Shown here: positions 29,947 through 31,222 of the stretch, piece by piece
Position numbering within the stretch: the first letter of the stretch is position 1
How the letters are laid out: every line of letters begins with the position of its first letter
Assembly: GCA_001839685.1 (NCBI GenBank)
Contig: MLAK01001125.1
Location: forward strand, 1-31,222
Direction: 5' to 3'
Source: Tritrichomonas foetus
Taxonomy: Eukaryota; Parabasalia; Tritrichomonadida; Tritrichomonadidae
DNA length: 31,222 bases
Notes under the pieces: model-generated
The model's input: the letters and a program-made list of their open reading frames with translations, nothing else
The model's database searches: none
What the model was told of the DNA's origin: nothing
Program-made: the position numbers and the translations under genes

Positions 29947-30477
29947 ATGGGCTGTGGAACAAGCGTAGAGGCACGTCATGAAGACGCATCAAAAATGCCA
30001 AAGGCAGTAGACGTCATACCAGTTGTTGTTGAAGAAAAAAATGAAGAAACCAAAGGTGAATCTGTCACACCAGAACAATCAGCAGCAGTTGAAGAACAAC
30101 CAGCAGAACAACCAGCAGCAGAACAACCAGCAGCAGAAGAACAACCACCAGCAGAACAACCAGCAGCAGAAGAACAATCAGCAGCAGCAGAAGAACAACC
30201 AGCAGCAGAAGAACAACCAGCAGCAGAAGAACAACCACCAGCAGAACAACCAGCAGAGCAACCAGCAGCAGAACAACCAACAGCAGCAGAAGAACAACCA
30301 GCAGCAGCAGAACAACCACCAGCAGAAGAACAACCAGCAGCAGCAGAACAACCACCAGCAGAAGAACAACCAGCAGCAGCAGAAGAACAACCACCAGCAG
30401 AAGAACAACCAGCAGCAGAAGAACAACCAGCAGAAAATGTTGCTACAACAGAAGAAGCTCCAGCTGAAGGAGCATAA
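29947..30477 (+). CDS. Predicted lipid-anchored Ala/Glu/Gln/Pro-repeat protein
   Basis: A 176-residue protein with two parts. The first 16 residues, [16 protein letters not shown], have Gly2, Cys3 and Ser6, the layout for N-myristoylation with palmitoylation of Cys3, so it probably sits on the inner face of the plasma membrane or on vesicles. From about residue 48 to 162 it consists of imperfect repeats of [12 protein letters not shown] type, strongly acidic and presumably disordered. No enzymatic motif or transmembrane segment is present. The repeat is also repetitive at DNA level (CAGCAG/GAACAACCA units), so repeat number probably varies. A second plus-strand frame over the same region stays open as a Gln/Asn repeat through 30661, but starts at TTG and is most likely a by-product of repeat phase. 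Function unknown. Confidence 0.8.
   Translation: MGCGTSVEARHEDASKMPKAVDVIPVVVEEKNEETKGESVTPEQSAAVEEQPAEQPAAEQPAAEEQPPAEQPAAEEQSAAAEEQPAAEEQPAAEEQPPAEQPAEQPAAEQPTAAEEQPAAAEQPPAEEQPAAAEQPPAEEQPAAAEEQPPAEEQPAAEEQPAENVATTEEAPAEGA
30088..30435 (+). repeat. Imperfect tandem repeat (coding minisatellite)
   Basis: Units of 12-18 bases built from GCAGCAGAAGAACAACCA and close variants, always a multiple of three bases, so that all six reading frames stay open across it. It is likely to change length by slippage or unequal crossing-over. Confidence 0.9.
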
Positions 30478-31222
30478 GCTTGCATTCACTCAATTCATAC
30501 TAAATTATCCTGCTTACAACTTTTTTCTTTTATTGGTTTTCTTCCTTTCTTTTCTTTTGAGAGTGGCATTTGTAGGAGTCTCTCAATGTGGTTCACAAAA
30601 GATTCTCAGCCTGGCTGCAAAATTCGATTGTGAATATGCAGGAAAAATGATCAAAAATTAAATATTTAACATAGAAAATACGTAGTAAAGGGAAATTAAT
30701 AAACGTATGTTTCCAATTTCTAATGATAACGATTTGCCAATAAATTAAAAAAATTCATTAAAAAAACAAATACTAAACACTTTGCTCTTAAATATATAAC
30801 AAAAAATAGAACTCTAGCAGAGATAGAAATAGTATTAGTCTTTTAATCGAAAAATTGGAAAAACGTTGTCAAATTTGAATAGCCGATTTGATTTTCATCT
30901 CGTAAATATTTTACTGTTCTGGAAGCTTATTGAATATTTTAAGTGATTCACTCCGAAAAATAGCCTGATTCATCACATTTGATTGAAGAAATGAATTTAC
31001 GAAAAATTTTCGGGAAAAAAGGTCAAATAAGGCCAAAAGAAAATAATGGTTTTTAGTAGACCTATAAGTTGTGATAAGTTGCAGCTTCGCTTCAACTTAT
31101 CCCAACTCAAAATTCATGAATGAGAAAACCAACGAAATCATAAATGAAAACATAAAAAAATTAAATGAAAACACTAAAAATTTCATCAAACCCAAAATTT
31201 AACAATAAAAAATAATGAAATA
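30478..31222. other. Spacer at the right end, with one strong hairpin
   Basis: AT-rich spacer after the MGC gene. No gene is recognisable. A strong inverted repeat lies at 31068-31106. Tandem-like GGTCAAATAAGGCCAAA near 31020 resembles a stretch near 12194. Confidence 0.45.
31068..31106. repeat. Inverted repeat / hairpin, 14-bp arms
   Basis: Arm 31068-31081 (GTTGTGATAAGTTG) pairs with 31093-31106 with one mismatch. The 11-base loop can form an inner AGC-TTC-GCT mini-stem. It is the strongest simple hairpin I noticed in a spacer; it could be a structured RNA, a transcription-end element or part of a small repeat element. Confidence 0.7.

Noticed and set aside
30065..30489. Minus-strand frames over the A/E/Q/P repeat (Val/Leu, Cys/Trp/Phe and Ser/Cys/Ala repeats)
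   Set aside because: A repeat with units in multiples of three keeps every frame open; only the plus-strand frame has an ATG with a credible non-repeat N-terminus.

Overview
The window looks like nuclear DNA of a trichomonad parabasalid. Tritrichomonas foetus or a close relative is the best guess, inferred from content without a database. The DNA is very AT-rich. Genes are intronless, on both strands, and separated by 0.2-2.5 kb of AT-rich spacer. Several start codons have a TCA[C/T][A/T] motif a few bases upstream, like the known Trichomonas initiator (Inr), and several stop codons read TAAA, like the Trichomonas cleavage/polyadenylation signal. Gene families typical of these parasites are present: Rab GTPase, CAMK-like kinase, BEACH protein, ankyrin-RING protein and a pogo-like DNA transposon. 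I saw no tRNA, rRNA or CRISPR.

Layout. 519-1124 (-): Rab GTPase. 1125-3630: spacer with a few coding-like islands. 3631-7659 (+): 1342-residue predicted surface glycoside hydrolase of the clan GH-D (GH27/GH36) type with signal peptide, two discoidin-like domains and a C-terminal transmembrane anchor. 8246-8465 (+): possible small frameshifted gene. 8575-9945 (-): AMPK/MARK-like Ser/Thr kinase. 11259-11801 (-): coiled-coil protein. 12427-13566 (+): Golgi-type glycosyltransferase. 14432-24584 (+): an ALFY/WDFY3-like BEACH-WD40-FYVE gene cut in two by a 2162-bp pogo-like transposon (16280-18441, TA target duplication) that carries a decayed transposase on the minus strand. 25259-26751 (+): ankyrin-RING protein broken by a frameshift. 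26933-27961 (-): ubiquitin-like-domain protein, convergent with the ankyrin-RING gene. 27962-29946: 2-kb spacer. 29947-30477 (+): MGC-started, predicted lipid-anchored protein made mostly of A/E/Q/P repeats. 30478-31222: spacer with a strong hairpin.

The genes do not form a pathway or operon. Themes are membrane traffic and autophagy-type scaffolding (Rab, BEACH-FYVE), ubiquitin biology (RING and ubiquitin-like neighbours) and glycan handling (surface glycosidase, glycosyltransferase). The strongest observations are the in-frame recoverable transposon insertion in the BEACH gene, the abrupt codon-usage mosaic inside the glycosidase, the FYVE-like finger split by about 219 residues of low-complexity sequence, and the one-base frameshift in a tandemly duplicated ankyrin protein. 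I did not find convincing evidence of a wholly new multi-gene system.
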